6,922 nt of DNA. Source: Desulfobulbaceae bacterium UBA2775. GTDB taxonomy: Bacteria > Desulfobacterota > Desulfobulbia > Desulfobulbales > Desulfocapsaceae. The notes below the pieces were generated by a model that was given only the letters and a program-made list of their open reading frames with translations, had not been told where the DNA came from and searched no databases. This document shows positions 5,963-6,922 of this stretch, one piece after another. A program made the translations under genes and the position numbers. The first letter of the stretch is position 1; every line of letters starts with the position of its first letter. Location of the stretch: positions 1-6,922 of the forward strand of contig DEIL01000167.1 of NCBI GenBank assembly GCA_002352445.1, given 5' to 3'.

Positions 5963-6415
5963 ATGGAAGAACGTTTGAGCAAAGTACTTGCACCTTATAA
6001 GGGTAAACACAATGCACTTATTCCAATATTGCAAGAGGTGCAGGCTGAGCTTGGCTATCTATCCGACGAGGCCATGATGGAGATCGCCAAAACCATCGGC
6101 CTGCCGGAAAGTCAGGTCTACGGTGTCGCCACATTCTACGCCCAGTTCTATTTTTCCCGACGGGGAAAAAATCAGACAAAGGTCTGCACCGGCACAGCCT
6201 GTCACGTTAAAGGGGCTGCGCGGGTGCTCGATGCCTTTGAACGAGAACTCGGCATCACCTGTGGCACTACTTCTGAAGATTATGAACATAGCCTTGAGAC
6301 TGTGGCCTGTGTAGGCTCCTGTGCATTGGCGCCGGTCGTAGTTGTAAATGAAGAGGTCTATGGACAGTTCAAATCCAGCAAAATAAGCAAGATTCTTGAA
6401 AATCTCAAGGAGTAA
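5963..6415 (+). CDS. nuoE: NuoE-like [2Fe-2S] subunit (24 kDa subunit family, hydrogenase/dehydrogenase diaphorase module)
   Basis: This is a 150-residue soluble protein. An N-terminal helical bundle (about 1-65, with GYLSDEAMMEIAK and VYGVATFYAQF) is followed by a thioredoxin-like ferredoxin domain. The four cluster ligands are present as Cys75 and Cys80 (VCTGTACHVKG) and Cys116 and Cys120 (CVGSC), the C-x4-C and C-x3-C pattern of NuoE, HndA and HydC-type proteins. It relays electrons beside the NuoF-like FMN/NADH subunit encoded next. The length is normal for the short bacterial form. The ribosome site AAGGAGG lies 8 bases before the ATG, near ideal. The lack of nearby Nuo membrane genes in the window, and the ferredoxin extension on the next protein, suggest a soluble NAD-linked hydrogenase or formate dehydrogenase rather than respiratory complex I. 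Confidence 0.95.
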   Translation: MEERLSKVLAPYKGKHNALIPILQEVQAELGYLSDEAMMEIAKTIGLPESQVYGVATFYAQFYFSRRGKNQTKVCTGTACHVKGAARVLDAFERELGITCGTTSEDYEHSLETVACVGSCALAPVVVVNEEVYGQFKSSKISKILENLKE

Positions 6416-6431
6416 GGGAGGCTGATGTAAT

Positions 6432-6922
6432 ATGCAAAAGATAAACTCACCATCCGAGATGGTAGAAATGAGAGATCTTTGTCAGGCTGCATTTGCCCGG
6501 CAAAAGGTTCGTTTTCTTGTATGTGCTGGCACCGGTTGTATCGCCGGTGGATCAATGGAAGTTTACGCAGAACTTAAGCGGCTCATAAGTGAAAAAGGGA
6601 TAGATATAGACGTTGAGCTACTCTTTGAAGGACAGGAAAGTGACGCCGGTGCCGCCAAGAGTGGCTGCCACGGTTTTTGCCAGATGGGTCCGCTGGTGCG
6701 TGTCGAACCCAAAGGTACCTTTTATACCAAGGTTAAAGCATCAGATGTTCCGGATATTATAACCGCTACACTGGACGAAGACACAGTGGTCGAACGTCTG
6801 CTGTTCAAAAACCCAGATGGTAATAAAGCCGTAGCGGAGCACGATGTATCATTCTATAGCCGCCAGACAAGAATAGTTCTCGCTGGTTGTGGTACAATCG
6901 AGCCGGAAGATATCCGAAACTA
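6432..6922 (+). CDS. nuoF: NuoF-like NADH-binding subunit with N-terminal [2Fe-2S] domain (partial, runs off right edge)
   Basis: The first 163 codons are present. After a short leader comes a thioredoxin-like [2Fe-2S] domain: VCAGTGCIAGGS (Cys31, Cys36) and KSGCHGFCQMGPLVRVEP (Cys79, Cys83), a C-x4-C plus C-x3-C set. Next come the linker features DVPDIITATL and VERLLFKNPDG, then FYSRQTRIVLAGCGTIEPEDI, the usual lead-in to the FMN/NADH-binding NuoF core, which lies beyond the edge. This layout is that of HndC/HydB-type subunits of bifurcating hydrogenases and NAD-linked formate dehydrogenases, rather than of complex I NuoF, which lacks the N-terminal ferredoxin domain. GGGAGG lies 10 bases before the ATG. 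The gap from the nuoE-like gene is 16 bases, so the two are co-transcribed. Catalytic residues cannot be checked in this fragment. Confidence 0.92.
   Translation, partial: MQKINSPSEMVEMRDLCQAAFARQKVRFLVCAGTGCIAGGSMEVYAELKRLISEKGIDIDVELLFEGQESDAGAAKSGCHGFCQMGPLVRVEPKGTFYTKVKASDVPDIITATLDEDTVVERLLFKNPDGNKAVAEHDVSFYSRQTRIVLAGCGTIEPEDIRN

Noticed and set aside
6533..6550. A TGGCAC...TTGTA-like string resembling a sigma-54 promoter inside the NuoF-like gene (about 6527-6541)
   Set aside because: It falls within codons for the conserved cluster motif and has imperfect spacing and -12 match.

Overview
The window reads as chromosome from a strictly anaerobic, energy-conserving bacterium. The best guess is a sulfate-reducing or syntrophic member of the Desulfobacterota. 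That guess is inference, from a selenocysteine-type MvhD, a large tandem HdrA, a MetV-type methylenetetrahydrofolate reductase subunit and a NuoE/NuoF-like pair in one stretch. No rRNA, tRNA, CRISPR array, insertion sequence or phage gene is visible.

Layout: Positions 1-3815, read on the minus strand, hold hdrA, then mvhD, then the start of metV, which runs off the left edge. The gaps are only 30 and 43 bases, so this looks like one operon. mvhD is split by an in-frame UGA, best explained as selenocysteine: protein similarity continues on both sides, the UGA sits where the family has a cysteine, and a SECIS-like hairpin follows it. Positions 3816-4166 are an AT-rich intergenic stretch with a probable hdrA promoter, a dyad, and a very strong hairpin that likely terminates the next operon upstream. 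Positions 4167-5351, also on the minus strand, hold a flavodoxin-like gene followed by a DUF1638 gene, a two-gene unit. Positions 5352-5962 are a long divergent intergenic region. Its left half shows little. Its right half has a good sigma-70-type promoter and a leader of about 235 bases with nested stem-loops. Positions 5963-6922, on the plus strand, hold a complete NuoE-like [2Fe-2S] subunit and the first 163 codons of a NuoF-like subunit that runs off the right edge.

How the genes fit together: HdrA is the flavin and iron-sulfur core of electron-bifurcating or confurcating complexes. MvhD passes electrons between HdrA and a partner dehydrogenase. MetV is the accessory subunit of MetF in the Wood-Ljungdahl pathway. 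HdrA-MvhD-MetV(-MetF) therefore resembles the acetogen MetFV-HdrABC-MvhD methylenetetrahydrofolate reductase, but here no hdrB or hdrC lies between the genes. The NuoE/F-like pair on the other side is the kind of NAD(H)-linked diaphorase module found in bifurcating hydrogenases and formate dehydrogenases. It could connect the same redox pools, though the window does not prove that. The role of the flavodoxin and DUF1638 pair is not known.

The points most worth following up are the UGA codon with its candidate SECIS in mvhD, the structured leader before nuoE, and the conserved-looking but uncharacterised flavodoxin-DUF1638 pair.
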